Assembly (NCBI GenBank): GCA_016234935.1
Contig: JACRNL010000009.1
Coordinates: forward strand, 40,765 to 104,764
Length of the DNA stretch: 64,000 nt
Reading direction: 5' to 3'
Source of the DNA: Deltaproteobacteria bacterium
Lineage (GTDB): Bacteria > Desulfobacterota > GWC2-55-46
Part shown: positions 51,430 through 60,650 of the stretch, in pieces
Numbering within the stretch: position 1 is the stretch's first letter
Layout: each line of letters begins with the position of its first letter
The notes under the pieces: generated by a model
Told to the model about the DNA's origin: nothing
Seen by the model: the letters and a program-made list of their open reading frames with translations, nothing else
Databases searched by the model: none
Translations under genes and position numbers: made by a program

Positions 51430-52689
51430 TCAGACGGCCAGCGGCAGTTTCACGGCAAAGGTCGCTCCAACTCCAACGTCATTAATCACGTCGATAATCC
51501 CGTGATGCCTCATTATGATGGAATTGGTTATCGGCAGTCCCAAACCGGTGCCGTCATCTTTCGTGGTAAAAAACGGATTGAATATCTGTCCAAGGTGCCT
51601 TGGGTCAATGCCGCCGCCGCTGTCGGCTATCTCGGCTACGGCCCAAACGCCGCGAGTCATGGTTTTAAGCCTTAGCGTGCCGCCGTGTTTCATGGACTGT
51701 ATCGCATTGGCTATCAAATTGTCAAAAGCAATTTTAAGCTGCTCCATGTCAACGTCCACCGGCATTGGCCCGTTGTGGAATTCCTTTATCACTTCTATCC
51801 CGCAGCCTTTAAAGTCGTCCTCGAAGACGGCGGCCGCTTCCTCAAGTATCCAGTTTAAGTCCGAGCGCGTTAACTCAAGCAGACTGTCCTTCAAGTGCCT
51901 GAGCGCGCCGTTCATGGTCTTTTCGATCTTGGCGACCTCGGCAAGCATCATCTCGACATACGGCATATGAGGGGAGTCCGCGCCAAGCTTGGATCTAAGC
52001 CTTAACGCGAAGCCCCCAAGGCTTACAAGCGGGTTTTTTATCTCATGGGCTATCGAGGCGGCCATATCGCCAAGGGCCATGAGCCTTTCGGCGTTTACGA
52101 GCTTCTTTTTCAGACCCTTCAGCTCGCCGTGTTCGATTATCTGCCTTCGCGCGAGCCATTCAAACTTTATGGCCATCGCCGTATGAAAAGCCGCCGTCCG
52201 AATAACCCTTTTTTCCCCTGCCGTTAACACGGCCTTTTTACGGGACTTAAGATACATCGCCCCGTAACAGCCGGATGAATCCATGAGTGGCCACACATAA
52301 ACGGACTTAAAGCCGGCAAGCCCGCTGTCCCGGACGCCTTCCCAAACGGCTGCTTCGGAAAAAGGGGCATTTGAATGCGCATGGATAGCCTTGCCGCTCT
52401 TTATGGCAACCCATGCCAGCCCTTCATCTTGAAGGAGCTGAGCTCCCTCAGGGGGCTGAGCCCCTTCGCCGTAAGAGTCCGTGCGGCTCTTTTTCGCGCC
52501 GCCGTCTTTTTTTACATGAAGAGCCTTAAGCTCCATGCATCTTTTATTGTCGTTCCAGACATATATGACACATTCGTCAAAGGCGGGCAATGCCCCAATA
52601 AAGAGCCTTGCCGCGTATTTTAGCCGCGTGTCCTGAGGCTCGTCAGAGGCGACAAGCCCGGCACTCTTTTCAAGTATATCATATTCCAT
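51430..52689 (-). CDS. soluble histidine kinase with GAF domain
   Basis: 420 aa, no TM segment: GAF-like domain (about 15-175), HisKA with AASIAHEIKNPLVSL (about 210) and HATPase with NLIANAIQSM, DSGGGID and GTGLGLPIT. The GAF domain contains GEGAQPPEGAQLLQDEG, encoded in frame by R2 units at 52428-52468, probably in a surface loop. The start is the ATG at 52689; a TTG two codons earlier is possible. Confidence 0.88.
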   Translation of the reverse strand: MEYDILEKSAGLVASDEPQDTRLKYAARLFIGALPAFDECVIYVWNDNKRCMELKALHVKKDGGAKKSRTDSYGEGAQPPEGAQLLQDEGLAWVAIKSGKAIHAHSNAPFSEAAVWEGVRDSGLAGFKSVYVWPLMDSSGCYGAMYLKSRKKAVLTAGEKRVIRTAAFHTAMAIKFEWLARRQIIEHGELKGLKKKLVNAERLMALGDMAASIAHEIKNPLVSLGGFALRLRSKLGADSPHMPYVEMMLAEVAKIEKTMNGALRHLKDSLLELTRSDLNWILEEAAAVFEDDFKGCGIEVIKEFHNGPMPVDVDMEQLKIAFDNLIANAIQSMKHGGTLRLKTMTRGVWAVAEIADSGGGIDPRHLGQIFNPFFTTKDDGTGLGLPITNSIIMRHHGIIDVINDVGVGATFAVKLPLAV

Positions 52690-52717
52690 AAGCAAAGTTA
52701 TGAGGCCGTGGAAGAAA

Positions 52718-52744
52718 CCTGCCTTTCTTGAAAGAAAGGTAGGC
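52718..52744. repeat. R4 palindrome
   Basis: CCTGCCTTTCTTGAAAGAAAGGTAGG, followed by CCCAAAGAACTTTAATG as at 29449 and 54670. It lies in the gap between galT and the kinase gene. Confidence 0.75.
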
Positions 52745-52822
52745 CCAAAGAACTTTAATGTCTTTAGATATTCCGACGCAAAATATTTGACATTAGCGGA
52801 AAAACCCTCCGGCGCCGATGGC

Positions 52823-53821
52823 TTATATCTTGGCGTCCCTGAGGAATTTAGCGGCCTCTTCGGGCGGAGTCGGATTTATATAGAACCCGGAGCCCCACTC
52901 AAAGCCGGCGACCTTCGTGAGCTTGGGCATCAGCTCGAAGTGCCAGTGGTAATACTGCGCCGCCCCGTTCTTAAGCGGGGCCATGTGGAGGATGAAGTTG
53001 TACGGCGGGAAGCTCAAGACCTTGTCCATCCTCTTAAGCACGTCCGTGAATATGAGGGAAAGATTCTCATAGTGGTGCTTCTGGCAGTTCTCGAAGGACG
53101 CCTCATGGCTCTTCGGGAGTATCCATGTCTCGAAGGGGGATTTGGGCGCGTACGGCGTCACGGCGATAAAGTCCTTATTCTCAGAGACAACCCTTATGCC
53201 CTGCATTATCTCCTGCCTGATGATATCGCAGAAGATACAGCGTTCCTTGAAGTTGTAATACTCAAGCGCGCCGTCAAGCTCTTCGGCAACCCTTTTGGGG
53301 ATGATGGGAAGCGCGATGAGCTGCGAGTGGCTGTGCTCAAGCGTCGCTCCCGCGGCCTCTCCGTGATTTTTAAAGATAAGTATGTAGCGAAGCCTGATGT
53401 CTTTTTTTAAGTCAATTATCCTGTCCCTGTATGCCCATAGCACCTCCTCGAACTGGCTGGAGCTCAAGGTGGAAAGGCTCTCCTTGTGGTCGGGTGTTTC
53501 GATTATGACCTCATGAGCGCCGATGCCGTTCATCTTGTCGTAGACGCCCTCGCCTTCGCGGTTGACTTCACCCTCCACCTTCAGGGCAGGGTATTTATTG
53601 GGGACTACCCTTATATGCCAGCCGGGGGTATTGGGGTCGCCGCCGTTTTTTCTGTAAGCGAGCACCTCAGGAGGCGTCTTGGATTCATTAGAGGGGCAAA
53701 ACGGGCAAAAACCCGTCTTGGGAGCTGGAGCGGTGAATTCAAACTCGGAAGGGCGCTTGCCCCTGTCCGTGGAGATTATTACCCATCTTCCTACTATGGG
53801 ATCTTTGCGCAGCTCCGGCAT
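52823..53821 (-). CDS. galT: galactose-1-phosphate uridylyltransferase family protein
   Basis: HIT-superfamily nucleotidyl transferase of 332 aa. Zinc site FCPFCPSNE, substrate loop WHIRVVPNKYPAL and active-site LEHSHSQLIALP (about 160, HxH nucleophile), plus EVIIETPDH and HWHFELMP. No galK or galE nearby, so the sugar phosphate used is uncertain. Confidence 0.88.
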   Translation of the reverse strand: MPELRKDPIVGRWVIISTDRGKRPSEFEFTAPAPKTGFCPFCPSNESKTPPEVLAYRKNGGDPNTPGWHIRVVPNKYPALKVEGEVNREGEGVYDKMNGIGAHEVIIETPDHKESLSTLSSSQFEEVLWAYRDRIIDLKKDIRLRYILIFKNHGEAAGATLEHSHSQLIALPIIPKRVAEELDGALEYYNFKERCIFCDIIRQEIMQGIRVVSENKDFIAVTPYAPKSPFETWILPKSHEASFENCQKHHYENLSLIFTDVLKRMDKVLSFPPYNFILHMAPLKNGAAQYYHWHFELMPKLTKVAGFEWGSGFYINPTPPEEAAKFLRDAKI

Positions 53822-54173
53822 ACGTTCACCTGCGTGAGTTTTTTAATCGGGGGGGTTGCAGGACAACGGTCTTCGTGAACAAATATCATGAACTCCCGCT
53901 ACGCTCATTTGCAAGACCGGCGAGAAACCGCCTCACTCGCAGCGCGAGGCTTCTGCCGGGCCTCGCCGAATCAGGCAAGCAAAACAAGAGGCTGAAGCCT
54001 TGCACTGCGCCAGATGACGCCGCGCCCAAAATGAAATGGACAATGACGCGGACAGGGACAACAACCCCCACCCTGCCCTCCCCCGCACCACTCGCCATCA
54101 CAAATACATCATTTAGCGCAAACAGTCGTGCAGGCGAGTGGTGCGGGGGAGGATAAATGGAAGTGTCCATCAC
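53822..54173. other. 352-base intergenic region with repeats, no gene
   Basis: Holds a GCGCGAGGCTT...GGGCCTCGC inverted repeat (about 53940-53968), AGGCTGAAGCCTTGCACTGCG and R3 copy D. No credible coding frame. Confidence 0.6.
54077..54152. repeat. R3 palindromic element, copy D (subfamily I)
   Basis: CCTCCCCCGCACCACTCGCC ... GGCGAGTGGTGCGGGGGAGG, 20-bp perfect outer arms. The core matches copy C at most positions. It ends 21 bases before the DksA-like stop. Confidence 0.88.
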
Positions 54174-54545
54174 TCAGACAGTGCCCCTTGCCTTTTCCTG
54201 CTCTTCCTCTTCCTTCTTGCAATCTATGCAGCTCGTGGTCACGGGCCGCGCCTCAAGCCTCTTTTCCGAGATAGGCTCGCCGCACAGTCCGCATATGCCG
54301 TATGTGCCGTCGTCTATCCTCTCAAGGGCCTCTTTTACCTTGCTTATGAGCTTACGCTCCCTGTCTTTTACCCTCAGCAGGAAGCTCGTGTCGGTCTCGT
54401 GCGAAGCGCGGTCGGTCGGGTCGGGATAATTTTCCTCATTGGTCCCGTTTGACATGCCGCTCACAGCCCTTTCAGCGCCGCTCAGAAGTTCTGCAAGTTT
54501 GCCGTTGAGTATCTCTCTAAAATGCTCAAGCCTGTCCTTTTCCAT
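54174..54545 (-). CDS. DksA/TraR-family zinc-finger protein
   Basis: 123 aa: coiled-coil N-terminus (about 1-75) with ENYPDPTDRASHETD at the hairpin tip region and a C4 zinc finger CGLCGEPISEKRLEARP...CIDC. Likely binds the RNA polymerase secondary channel and acts with ppGpp. Assignment to DksA itself rather than a paralogue is open. Confidence 0.9.
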   Translation of the reverse strand: MEKDRLEHFREILNGKLAELLSGAERAVSGMSNGTNEENYPDPTDRASHETDTSFLLRVKDRERKLISKVKEALERIDDGTYGICGLCGEPISEKRLEARPVTTSCIDCKKEEEEQEKARGTV

Positions 54546-54600
54546 ATTCTATAAAGTATAACCGAAAAGGCCATATTATGTAAATAATAAATTTAACTTA

Positions 54601-54735
54601 CCTTTCTTTCAAGAAAGGGTGCTGCGCACGGCTAAAACCAGAATGCAACCATTCAGCTTTGCCCACCGCAGGTGCCCAAAAAACTTTAATTCTTTGCGTG
54701 CCGTCAGGAGTTTCCTCCTGACGGCATCAGCCTCG
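54601..54735. repeat. R4/R5 composite repeat upstream of the DksA-like gene
   Basis: CCTTTCTTTCAAGAAAGGG, GTGCTGCGCACGGCTAAAACC, CAGCTTTGCCC, CCAAAAAACTTTAATT, then GCCGTCAGGAGTTTCCTCCTGACGGC, an 11-bp-arm hairpin (54697-54724). Same order of modules as at 11.8-12.0 kb. Confidence 0.7.
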
Positions 54736-54750
54736 CGCTGCGGTCTGGCG

Positions 54751-55224
54751 CTACTCCCGCGTAAAATCCCCGCTCTTTCCGCCGGTCTTTTTTACGAGCC
54801 TTATGTCCGTGATGGTCATGCCCTTATCGGCGGCCTTGCACATGTCGTAGATAGTAAGCGCCGCAACGGATGCGGCGGTCAATGCCTCCATCTCAACGCC
54901 GGTCTTGGAAGCCACCCTTGCCGTGGCGGTTATCTCAACCGAAGGGTCGTCCGTCACGATATTGAAATCAACCTCAACGCTCGTGATGTTAAGCGGATGA
55001 CAGAGCGGGATAAGCTCGCCCGTCTTCTTCGCGGCCATGATGCCGGCAACTCTCGCCACGCCGAGGACGTCGCCCTTTTTCACCTCGCTTGCGATGATAA
55101 GGTCAAGGGTCTCTTTTTTCATTTTGACCCTGCCTTTTGCCACGGCTGCGCGCTCGGTTGCGTCCTTGCCCGTCACGTCGACCATCTTTGCCTTTCCGCG
55201 CTCGTCAATGTGTGTAAGAGCCAT
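54751..55224 (-). CDS. moaC: cyclic pyranopterin monophosphate synthase
   Basis: Makes cPMP in molybdenum cofactor synthesis together with MoaA. 157 aa with [31 protein letters not shown] and [25 protein letters not shown], all conserved. No other moa gene is in the window. Confidence 0.95.
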   Translation of the reverse strand: MALTHIDERGKAKMVDVTGKDATERAAVAKGRVKMKKETLDLIIASEVKKGDVLGVARVAGIMAAKKTGELIPLCHPLNITSVEVDFNIVTDDPSVEITATARVASKTGVEMEALTAASVAALTIYDMCKAADKGMTITDIRLVKKTGGKSGDFTRE

Positions 55225-55250
55225 ATCTATCTCCCCCTTCTCCTGCCCTT

Positions 55251-55326
55251 TAATCTCCCCTAACCCCTCTTTAGAAAAGAGGGGAATTATATTCCCCCCT
55301 TTCTAAGGTGGGACTAAGGGGGATTA
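55251..55326. repeat. 76-bp inverted-repeat element, MITE-like
   Basis: Ends TAATCTCCCCTAACCCC and GACTAAGGGGGATTA are imperfect inverted repeats, with internal CCCTCTTTAGAAAAGAGGG. It resembles dispersed TAATCCCCCTT...AAGGGGGATTA elements found in other genomes. Confidence 0.7.
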
Positions 55327-55397
55327 GGGTAAAACAGCATTTTCTCGTGCCTTAAAAGCAGGACTACCGCCTCGCGCCGCGCCGCCTTCGCGGCGGG

Positions 55398-57128
55398 TCA
55401 CCGCCCTGCTTCGATTATCTGCCCATTTTTTACGGTGAGGAAAAAAAGTTTTTTAACGGCCTCGCCGCTTGCGTTAAAGGAAATCTCCCCTGCGGCGCCG
55501 CCGATGCCCTTCAGGGATTTAAGCCCGTCCCTTACCGCGCTCCTGTCCGGCGCCGGGGCCTCGCCGTCTTTTTTTGCGGCTATAAGCGACCGAAGCGCGA
55601 GGGCCGCGTCATACGCGGCGGCCTCGATAACGCCCGGCTCCGCTGAATAGACCTTTTCAAAATCAGCCGTGAATCCGGCGGCGCCCTGCCTCTTGCTCCC
55701 GGCAAAAAAGGCGTCAACAAAGACCGCGCCCTCAGCGGCCTTTCCGGCGGCCGAGGCAAAACGCGCTGAATTCCAGCCGCTCGTGCCAAGGAGCTGGATA
55801 TCCTTTATGTTCAGGTATTCAAGATACGGCAAAAGCATCCCCACCGTTTCAAAATAATCCGGTATGAACACGGCGTCGGCCTGGAGCTTGGGCTCGTATT
55901 CCTTTATCGTCCTCCTGCCTTCCTTCCTCGTTTTAACGGCCACATTGAATGCCTGTTTAAGCACCGCGCTGAAGTCCGTCGCCCCGTCCTCATAGGACGC
56001 GACCGCCACGACGGACGCGCCGAGCCTTTGCGCGTCTTCTCCGAAAAGGCTCGACATCTTCTCACCGTATGCGTTTTGAGGATAGATAACCGCAAAGCGT
56101 TTGAGCCCCAGCGTGCCTACGGCATAGGCCGCCAGGGCGGAAGCCTGGCTTGCGAGCGTCATGGAATTCCTGAACGCCCAGCCGCTGCCCGGCGCCGCCC
56201 CTTCCCTCTGCGAGAGCGTGATTATCGGAACACCGTCATTTTGCGCCTCGCGCGCGGCATCGAGCGCGTTCGCGCTCAGAAGCGGGCCGACTATGCCGAG
56301 CACGTTCGCGTTGGAGGAAAGCTCCTTCACGGCGTCCACGGCCTTGGCAGGCTCATCCCCCACGTCCCTGACGTAGACCGTCATTGACGCCCGCTCGCCT
56401 TTAGCGCCTGGTTGCATGTCCGGTCTTACGCCAGGCTGGGGCGGGGCGAATATGCCGCTGCCGAGTAGCGCGCCCTTTAGCGCGGCCTCTCCGTACGGGG
56501 CGTAGATGCCCTTGAGCGCGAGCACAACGCCGATGGCCGCGGAGCCGTCTTCATGCGTTGCCCTTAAAAGGGCGGAGTCTATCCCTGCGACAAGCCCCTC
56601 GGCTTTGGCCTTTAAAGAGGCGGCGGCGGAGCTATTGGCGATATCGGCAAGAATAGCCTTTGCCTCCTTGACCTCGCCCAGCCTCCAGCGCAGATATCCC
56701 GCCTCGTAATACGCCGTATACTTGAAGGCGCTTTCAGGAAAGGCTACGATAAGCCTCTGGTAAGCAAGCATGGCTTTTTTGAAATCTTTTTTTCGGGCAA
56801 GGAGCTTCGCGATATCAAGCAGCGCAGCGTCCGTGGATGCCCTCTTGTAATCAGGGACTTCCTCATGCGCGGAGTCAGCGGAAGACATTATGGATGCGGC
56901 CGCTAAAACGGCCGCATCTTCCTGCGTCTGCGGCGCGCCATCGGCCAGAACCGGAAAAGGCGCGAAAACAAAAACAAGACACGCGGCAAAGAAGCGGCTT
57001 AAAAACCGAGTCCGGACAAACCTACGGGCAAGAGGAGAGGGAATTTTTAAATCTTTTTTTTTCCTCTCCCCTCGCGGGAGAGGGTAGGGTGAGGGGGGGG
57101 TTCCACCCCCACCCCCCGCTTCAGACAT
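55398..57128 (-). CDS. periplasmic-binding-protein-like (LpoA/LivJ-type) exported protein
   Basis: About 576 aa. A signal segment (RFFAACLVFVFAPFPVLADG), a TPR-like helical region (LLDIAKLLARKKDFKKAML...YEAGYLRWRLGE) and a type 1 periplasmic-binding fold (about 210-575, GVVLALKGIYAPYGEAALKG, VLGIVGPLLSANA, RFAVIYPQNAYGEKM). The start is problematic: no ATG, GTG or TTG lies between the signal sequence and an ATG at 57128 inside an R1 repeat. The residues between, including SPYPLPRGERKKK, are coded by an R6 repeat. Repeat insertion has probably displaced the original start. Confidence 0.75.
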   Translation of the reverse strand: MSEAGGGGGTPPSPYPLPRGERKKKDLKIPSPLARRFVRTRFLSRFFAACLVFVFAPFPVLADGAPQTQEDAAVLAAASIMSSADSAHEEVPDYKRASTDAALLDIAKLLARKKDFKKAMLAYQRLIVAFPESAFKYTAYYEAGYLRWRLGEVKEAKAILADIANSSAAASLKAKAEGLVAGIDSALLRATHEDGSAAIGVVLALKGIYAPYGEAALKGALLGSGIFAPPQPGVRPDMQPGAKGERASMTVYVRDVGDEPAKAVDAVKELSSNANVLGIVGPLLSANALDAAREAQNDGVPIITLSQREGAAPGSGWAFRNSMTLASQASALAAYAVGTLGLKRFAVIYPQNAYGEKMSSLFGEDAQRLGASVVAVASYEDGATDFSAVLKQAFNVAVKTRKEGRRTIKEYEPKLQADAVFIPDYFETVGMLLPYLEYLNIKDIQLLGTSGWNSARFASAAGKAAEGAVFVDAFFAGSKRQGAAGFTADFEKVYSAEPGVIEAAAYDAALALRSLIAAKKDGEAPAPDRSAVRDGLKSLKGIGGAAGEISFNASGEAVKKLFFLTVKNGQIIEAGR

Positions 57129-57141
57129 GCCGGGGCAGGCT
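57063..57141. repeat. R6 plus R1 repeats over the N-terminus of the LpoA-like gene
   Basis: R6 CCTCTCCCCTCGCGGGAGAG followed by GGTAGGGTGAGGGGG (57063-57100), then R1 CCCGCTTCAGACATGCCGGG and GCAGGC (57115-57140). Confidence 0.75.
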
Positions 57142-57226
57142 CTCCCCCCGTGAAGAGGGAGGAGATAAGGAAGCGCCCATTGCCCTGCCCTGAAGACAAG
57201 GCCGGATGGAAAAGACGTAAAAAACC

Positions 57227-58327
57227 TCATTCGAAGATGTCCTTTACCTTGGAGAAAAAGTTCTTACGGAGCGGCATCGTGTCCTCTCCGCTGAGGCTGG
57301 CGAACTCCTCCAATATTTCCCTTTGCCTCTTGGATAGTTTTGCGGGCGTTTCCACCCTGATTATTACCTGCTCGTCTCCCCTCCTGCCGGTCTGAAGCGA
57401 CGCTATGCCCTTGCCCTTCAGCCTGAACACCTTGCCGGACTGCGTGCCCGGAGGTATCTTTAACGTCACAGGCCCTTCTATGGTCGGCACTTCCACCTCC
57501 GCGCCGAGGGCGGCCTGAGTGAAGGCAATGGGCATCTCACAGATGACGTCGTCGTTTTCACGCGTAAAGATAGCGTGCGGCTTTACTGAAATGACGATAT
57601 ACAGATCTCCGGCAAGGGCGCCTCTTTCGCCGAAGTCGCCCTCCCCTGCAATGCGGAGCCTCGATCCGGTTTCAACGCCGGGGGGAAACTTTACCGTAAG
57701 CGTGTTCGTAGCCCTCACGCGGCCGGCTCCGCCGCATCCGGGGCATGGGTCTTTTATGACCGAGCCTTGGCCGCCGCATGCTGGGCAAGGCCTTGATATG
57801 CTCAAAAAACCCTGCTGGAAGCGGACTTCTCCGCGCCCCTTGCAGGCTGCGCACTGCGTTCGCGACGTCCCTGCCTTTGCCCCTGTGCCTTGGCACTGGC
57901 CGCAGACGGCGTTTTTCGGAATATTTATCTTCTTATCCGTGCCAAAGGCCGCCTCCTCAAAGGTCAGCTCCACGTCGTAGCGCAGGTCCGCGCCCCTTGA
58001 AGGCCCTCTCTGTCTGCCTCCGAAAAAGTCGGAGAAGACCTCGCTGAAAAGATCCTGAAAGTCCGCGCCAAAGCCCGCATCCGGCCTGAACCCGGGCCCC
58101 GGCCCCGCGCCTGCGTAGCCGAAACGGTCATACTGCGCCCGTTTTTCCGGCGTCTTCAAGCATTCGTATGCAGCGTTTATGAGCTTGAACTTTTCCTCGG
58201 CGGCCTTTTCCCCTGCGTGTTTATCAGGATGAAACTGCTGCGCGAGTTTGCGGTAGGCCTTTTTTATATCATCATCGCTCGCGTTCCTCTCAACGCCGAG
58301 TATCTTGTAAAAATCTTTTTCGTCCAT
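57227..58327 (-). CDS. dnaJ: chaperone protein DnaJ
   Basis: 366 aa. J domain with HPD in LAQQFHPDKHAG (about 33), G/F region, four zinc motifs (CGQCQGTG, CAACKGRG, CPACGGQG, CPGCGGAG) and C-terminal substrate domains. Order on the minus strand is hrcA-grpE-dnaJ; dnaK is not between them and must be elsewhere. Confidence 0.96.
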   Translation of the reverse strand: MDEKDFYKILGVERNASDDDIKKAYRKLAQQFHPDKHAGEKAAEEKFKLINAAYECLKTPEKRAQYDRFGYAGAGPGPGFRPDAGFGADFQDLFSEVFSDFFGGRQRGPSRGADLRYDVELTFEEAAFGTDKKINIPKNAVCGQCQGTGAKAGTSRTQCAACKGRGEVRFQQGFLSISRPCPACGGQGSVIKDPCPGCGGAGRVRATNTLTVKFPPGVETGSRLRIAGEGDFGERGALAGDLYIVISVKPHAIFTRENDDVICEMPIAFTQAALGAEVEVPTIEGPVTLKIPPGTQSGKVFRLKGKGIASLQTGRRGDEQVIIRVETPAKLSKRQREILEEFASLSGEDTMPLRKNFFSKVKDIFE

Positions 58328-58406
58328 TTGTCCTGTCGGCCTTTTCCCGCTTTTATTTTACATACAAGGAAGATGAAACAACGTGTGTCCGTTCTGGGCG
58401 GCCTGC

Positions 58407-59033
58407 CTATGCCTCGTCCTCCGGCCCTTTCGCAACGCCTACCATCGCGGGCCGCAGGAGCCTGCCCTTCAGGAAATATCCCTTCTGAAACTCCCTGACC
58501 ACCGCGCCGGAGGCGGCGTCGGGCGCGTCTTCGTGGCTTATGGCGTGATGAAGCGACGGGTCGAACTTCTCGCCAACGGTCTTTATTTCCGTAAGGCCGA
58601 GCTTTTGCAAAACCGCGCCGAACTGCTCTATCGTAAGCTTTACTCCCTCGCGAAGCGCCTCAAGGTTGTTGTGATTGCCCAGCGCGTGCGAAAAAGCCCG
58701 CTCAAGGTTGTCAAGCACCGGCAGTATCTCGGCGATGACGTTTTCGCAGGCAATGCCGCCTATCTCGATCTTTTCCCGTTCAGCCCTCTTTTTGTAATTT
58801 TCGAGGTCGGCGGCGGTGCGGAGGAACTTATTGAAGTTGTCCTCCGACTCCTTTATCTTCGCCTCAAGCTCGGACTTGACGCGTCTTATTATCTCCTCCG
58901 GCAGTTCCTCAAGCCCGCCCTCTCCTTCGGCGCCCTGCTCCGCTTCGCTTAACTCCCCGGCTTCCGGAAGCTGCTCGTCTTTTTTCACGGCGTTCTCGCC
59001 CTGCCGCGCGCCGTTATTCTTTACTTCATCCAT
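58407..59033 (-). CDS. grpE: nucleotide exchange factor GrpE
   Basis: 208 aa: acidic N-terminus, long coiled coil (about 45-105, NFNKFLRTAADLENYKKRA) and beta domain (VEREFQ-type VVREFQKGYFLKGRLLRPAMV). Exchanges ADP on DnaK. 84 bases behind hrcA. Confidence 0.95.
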   Translation of the reverse strand: MDEVKNNGARQGENAVKKDEQLPEAGELSEAEQGAEGEGGLEELPEEIIRRVKSELEAKIKESEDNFNKFLRTAADLENYKKRAEREKIEIGGIACENVIAEILPVLDNLERAFSHALGNHNNLEALREGVKLTIEQFGAVLQKLGLTEIKTVGEKFDPSLHHAISHEDAPDAASGAVVREFQKGYFLKGRLLRPAMVGVAKGPEDEA

Positions 59034-59117
59034 GATTATCCTGCCTGCTTTAGGTTTATTTGTTATGTTTAAGGTTGTTCGTGCGGAGTTGGTGCGGTTT
59101 TGCGGTTCCGGTCAGGC

Positions 59118-60176
59118 TCAAAAATCCTTGCTTAAAAGCCCCGCCGTATACGCCACCAGCGGAATAATCCTCGCGTAATTCATCCTCACTGGCCCTATCA
59201 CGCCAAGCGTGCCGTAAACCTCGCCGCCCCTTGCGCACGGCGCGGTCACGAAGGACAGGCCGTCAAACTCCCTGATGCTGGATTCCGACCCAAGATGTAT
59301 CTGAACGCCGCTTTCCTCCATGCTCCTGTCAAGTATCCTCACAAGAAGGCTCTTTTCCTCAAACGCCGCGAATATCTCTTTTAGCCTGTCGAAATTATCC
59401 CTGAACTCCGGCTGCTGGAATATCTGCGTCCGCCCCTCCACGTAGAGGTCTTTGCCCTCAGGGGAATTCTCCTCGCGCAGGAACTTTACGCCGAGCTTGC
59501 AGGCCTTCCCTAAAAGCTCGTCGTAGAGGTTTTTTTCCTTCTTCATCTCCGCCGCTATCCGCGAGCGAAGCCCGCGTATGGTAAGCCCGGCGCCGATGGC
59601 GTTCAGATAGTTCGAAATCCTCTCAAGGTCAAGGCGCGTCATATCCTCATCCAACCGCACAAGCCTTGTCCTGACCATGCCCGCGCTTGAGACGATGATG
59701 ACCATGAGGCCGGTATTATCCATCGGCAAAAGCCGGATGTGCTTAATCGTAAAGCCTTCGTTCTTAGGCACGAACACAAGACCCGCGCAGTTAGTCAGCA
59801 TGGAAAGCGCGCGCGTAGTCCCTGTGAATACGCCGTCAACGGTATCCGCCGAACCGCAGCTTTTTCTTAAAAATTTCTTGTCATTCTGTTCAGGCTCTTC
59901 TGTCTCAAGCAGGCTGTCAACGTAGAGGCGGAAGGTCTTCTCCGTCGGTATGCGCCCCGCCGACGTATGCGGCTGGACAAGAAACCCGGCGCTTTCAAGC
60001 TCGGCCATGATGTTCCTGATGGTAGCAGGGCTGATGTCCAGAGCATACCTCTGGCTAACGGCCTTAGACCCCACCGGCTCCGCCGTAAGGATGTAATCCT
60101 TCACAACGGCCGCAAGTATCTTCCTGCCGCGCTCCGTCAGCAAATCCGTCTTTTTTTGTTCCGCTCTTTGTTGCAT
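59118..60176 (-). CDS. hrcA: heat-inducible transcription repressor HrcA
   Basis: 352 aa from the ATG at 60176: winged helix (LTERGRKILAAVVKDYI, RYALDISPATIRNIMAELE), HTSAGRIPTEKTFRLYVD and the GAF-like domain ending VAYTAGLLSKDF. HrcA normally binds CIRCE elements, yet no TTAGCACTC-N9-GAGTGCTAA is visible upstream. The open frame up to 60311 overlaps the promoter. Confidence 0.94.
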   Translation of the reverse strand: MQQRAEQKKTDLLTERGRKILAAVVKDYILTAEPVGSKAVSQRYALDISPATIRNIMAELESAGFLVQPHTSAGRIPTEKTFRLYVDSLLETEEPEQNDKKFLRKSCGSADTVDGVFTGTTRALSMLTNCAGLVFVPKNEGFTIKHIRLLPMDNTGLMVIIVSSAGMVRTRLVRLDEDMTRLDLERISNYLNAIGAGLTIRGLRSRIAAEMKKEKNLYDELLGKACKLGVKFLREENSPEGKDLYVEGRTQIFQQPEFRDNFDRLKEIFAAFEEKSLLVRILDRSMEESGVQIHLGSESSIREFDGLSFVTAPCARGGEVYGTLGVIGPVRMNYARIIPLVAYTAGLLSKDF

Positions 60177-60213
60177 GATTTTACCGTTTTTAAAGGACTG
60201 ATGCCCACTATAA

Positions 60214-60242
60214 AAGATATCAACGCCGTGGGGCATTGTCAA
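60214..60242 (-). promoter_or_regulatory. promoter of hrcA-grpE-dnaJ
   Basis: TTGACA, 17 bases, TATCTT on the minus strand. TGCCCCAC and GTGGGCA flank the -10 region as an imperfect inverted repeat, a possible operator that is not CIRCE. Confidence 0.6.
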
Positions 60243-60312
60243 GGGGGGAAAGGCGCTGCGCGCTGCGAAGGGAAAAGAATGACACTTGAGGTTCAGGTCA
60301 TAGTGAGGCACC

Positions 60313-60350
60313 GCTTATCGTTCCCACGCCGGAGCGTGGGAACGATAAGC
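60313..60350. repeat. 38-bp perfect palindrome
   Basis: Arms GCTTATCGTTCCCACGC and its exact complement around CGGA. Such GTTCCCACGC-type hairpins are dispersed in many genomes. No T-run follows. It lies 22 bases after the RelE-like stop. Confidence 0.85.
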
Positions 60351-60372
60351 AAACAATGCCGGACACTGTCAA

Positions 60373-60648
60373 TCATACTCTTTTCAAAACTTTTTCGTAA
60401 ACGTCTTTCCTGTGAATAATGCCGAGAATCCAGACCTCATCGCCCGATATCTTAAAGACCACCCTGTAATCGCCCACACGGAGCTTCCAGCAGCCTTTCA
60501 GGTTTTTTCTTAAAGGCTCTCCGAATTGATGCGGCGCAGTCAAAAGACGGCTTTCTATTGCTTTCTTTAAACGGCTTTTTATTTTTGAATCAAGTAAAGG
60601 CAGGTCAACTTCTCTTACGGCGGGATGATATAAAACGGCAAATGCCAT
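60373..60648 (-). CDS. RelE/ParE-family toxin
   Basis: 91 aa with typical layout: VLYHPAVREVDLPLLD, IESRLLTAPHQFGEPLRKNLKGCWKLRVGDYRVVF and VWILGIIHRKDVYEKV. Likely a ribosome-dependent mRNA nuclease. Starts two bases after the antitoxin gene. Confidence 0.88.
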   Translation of the reverse strand: MAFAVLYHPAVREVDLPLLDSKIKSRLKKAIESRLLTAPHQFGEPLRKNLKGCWKLRVGDYRVVFKISGDEVWILGIIHRKDVYEKVLKRV

Positions 60649-60650
60649 TG

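Noticed and set aside
60313..60350. 38-bp palindrome as the RelE operon terminator
   Set aside because: No T-run on either side; the sequence type is a dispersed repeat.
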